A stretch of DNA of 5,876 bases. Source: Pirellulaceae bacterium (GTDB lineage: Bacteria > Planctomycetota > Planctomycetia > Pirellulales > Pirellulaceae). Below, one piece after another: positions 4,680 to 5,876 of the stretch. A program made the translations under genes and the position numbers. Each line of letters starts with the position of its first letter. Within the stretch, counting starts at the first letter, position 1. The stretch covers positions 1-5,876 of the forward strand of contig JABDKS010000229.1 of the NCBI GenBank assembly GCA_013002105.1, read 5' to 3'. Under the pieces are notes generated by a model. The model was not told the origin of the DNA. It did not search any database and saw nothing but the letters and a program-made list of their open reading frames with translations.

Positions 4680-5876
4680 CTAGTTGCCGCCTGGGAATCC
4701 ACCCCCACCGAGTCCACCACCGCCACCGCCACCGGCTCCACCGCCACCAGTTTCGCCATCGACGAAGTTAAATGTGGTCACGTCACCGACTTGGGAGAAG
4801 AATGGTGACGGGGTGATTCGCACGTAGCGACGATCGGCCGAGATAATCGCCAGGCCGTTGACCGTTGCACCTTCGGGCAGCTGCGTGATCTCAGGTCGGA
4901 AACCAACGGCACCGTTACGTTGAAATCCTTGCTGCTGTTGGAAAGCACGTTGGTTTCGTGGAACGACTCCGCCGGTTCCTCCGGTGAATCGTTGGACATC
5001 GCGGAACAGGTCCTGCAGGACTTGACCGGCATCTTGGCCGTCTCCGGCAAATTGAGCCAGCACGTCGTCGCGTACGTCACGCTGAACGTCGCGCAAGTGA
5101 GCCAGTTGTGCTTCGGCGATTTCGCCTTTGCGCTGGCCATCTTTGACTTCAAAAATCAGCAACGCGTCTTTTTCGGTCAACGGAACCTGCTGACGAATGA
5201 ATCGTTGACTCGGTCGTCCGACGTCGGTCAAGATTTCGACCGTTGCGTTGCCGGTGGTGACATTGCCCCACACGCGTCGCAGCAACAATCGATAGGTTCC
5301 GGTGAATCCGCGGGGACAAAGATACGTTTCCGATACGGTGCCGGTTTCGTCGTCGCCGTGACCTGGGAAAGCGTCGCCCAGCAGCGTACCACCACCGGCG
5401 GTCGAGATGTTTTCCAGCGAGCAGACCGTTCCCGAAGGTTCTTCGACGGCGACATCGACGTCGGCGTCACCGGTCCAGCGAACGCGTACGATAATGTCGT
5501 GCGACGCAGCGAGTTTCAGTCTGCGATTGAATTCATCGGCCTCTTTCTGTCGGCCTTCTTCGATCAGTTGTCCGTAGGTTGCCCGCGCGACCAGTTTGGC
5601 TTGGTCAACGATCGGTTGGAACTTTTCGGGCCATGCTTGTGAAAGCACACCACTGCACGCCCAGGTCAATCCCTGGACGTCATTGATCTCCTGTGCGATC
5701 TGTAATCCCATCACATAGGGCTCGCGACGGTACTCGTCCATGTCGGACACATTCATACACAATCGCAAGGCAGCGGCATTGGATCCGATGTCACGAAGTC
5801 GTGCGGCGACATGCAGGATTTCTTCGGGTGTCTCGGCAAAATCGACCGCTGACAACCAAGCCCGTTCGACTTCTGC
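4680..5876 (-). CDS. Exported-type protein with Asp-rich beta-sandwich domain and poly-Gly tail (5' end outside window)
   Basis: The frame is open to the window edge: the seven codons before the TTG at 5855 read AEVERAW, so the true start lies beyond 5876. Residue numbers here count from that TTG. Residues 1-115 are helical, with TPR-like or coiled-coil character. Residues about 119-210 look like a beta-sandwich: 'RWTGDADVDVAVEEPSG' (125-142), a Gly-rich turn (154-171), 'GTYRLLLRRVWGN' (186-198) and 'NATVEI' (203-208). The D-x-D-x-D run and 'EEPSG' recall the DUF2135/YfaP-type 'DVDLhV..P.G' motif, possibly calcium-binding. A charged helical stretch (235-290) is followed by a Gln/Asn-rich linker. 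Then comes 'PEITQLPEGATVNGLAIISADRRYVRITPSPFF' (321-353), a segment I recall from planctomycete exported proteins, and a poly-Gly tail ending PGGN. The function is unknown; an envelope or protein-contact role is inferred. A strong terminator follows the stop. Confidence 0.85.
   Translation of the reverse strand, partial: AEVERAWLSAVDFAETPEEILHVAARLRDIGSNAAALRLCMNVSDMDEYRREPYVMGLQIAQEINDVQGLTWACSGVLSQAWPEKFQPIVDQAKLVARATYGQLIEEGRQKEADEFNRRLKLAASHDIIVRVRWTGDADVDVAVEEPSGTVCSLENISTAGGGTLLGDAFPGHGDDETGTVSETYLCPRGFTGTYRLLLRRVWGNVTTGNATVEILTDVGRPSQRFIRQQVPLTEKDALLIFEVKDGQRKGEIAEAQLAHLRDVQRDVRDDVLAQFAGDGQDAGQVLQDLFRDVQRFTGGTGGVVPRNQRAFQQQQGFQRNGAVGFRPEITQLPEGATVNGLAIISADRRYVRITPSPFFSQVGDVTTFNFVDGETGGGGAGGGGGGGLGGGGFPGGN

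Noticed and set aside
4920..5642. 240-aa plus-strand open frame antisense to the gene at 4680-5876
   Set aside because: It has no ribosome binding site, and the opposite strand carries a coherent domain series and a matching terminator.
5853..5855. TTG at 5855 as the true start of the last gene
   Set aside because: The frame stays open to the window edge with protein-like sequence upstream (AEVERAW), and no signal peptide follows the TTG, so the gene is treated as cut by the window.

Overview
The window looks like a chromosomal stretch from a planctomycete, most likely the Rhodopirellula/Pirellulaceae group. This is judged from protein style: poorly characterised secreted or membrane proteins, a Gly-rich tail after an 'ISADRRYVRI' segment, and spurious-ORF-producing intergenic palindromes. 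The assignment comes from recall and was not searched. Base composition is moderately GC-rich.

All four genes I can support lie on the minus strand, so transcription runs from high to low coordinates. (1) 4680-5876 is the C-terminal part of a longer protein whose start lies beyond the window edge. It has a helical region, an Asp-rich beta-sandwich-like domain, a conserved-looking C-terminal segment and a poly-Gly tail, and it is closed by a textbook intrinsic terminator at 4616-4648. (2) 3385-4347 is a probable GT-A-type glycosyltransferase with a DxD motif. It is preceded by a 332-bp spacer carrying two perfect palindromes. (3) 2532-3275 is a six-helix membrane protein of unknown function, 109 bp downstream of the glycosyltransferase. 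(4) 144-1697 is a membrane-anchored or exported protein with two related beta-rich (carboxypeptidase-regulatory/CnaB-like) repeats and a long Pro-rich tail that contains an 18-bp tandem repeat.

The 834-bp gap at 1698-2531 has no convincing gene and is a patchwork of repeats. It holds a hairpin motif, a 15-bp tandem array, and a 175-bp MITE-like palindromic element (2283-2457) with 14-bp perfect terminal inverted repeats and an 11-bp direct repeat on either side. Motifs from this gap recur side by side at the left edge of the window (50-74). The stop codons of the two genes at 144 and 2532 also sit in a shared 24-bp sequence.

I see no shared pathway among the four genes beyond a general cell-envelope theme (export, membrane, glycosylation). 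The glycosyltransferase and the membrane protein could form a two-gene unit; the other two appear to be separate units. I found no tRNA, rRNA, CRISPR array, transposase or recognisable defence system. The most novel material is the repeat architecture and the two uncharacterised envelope proteins.
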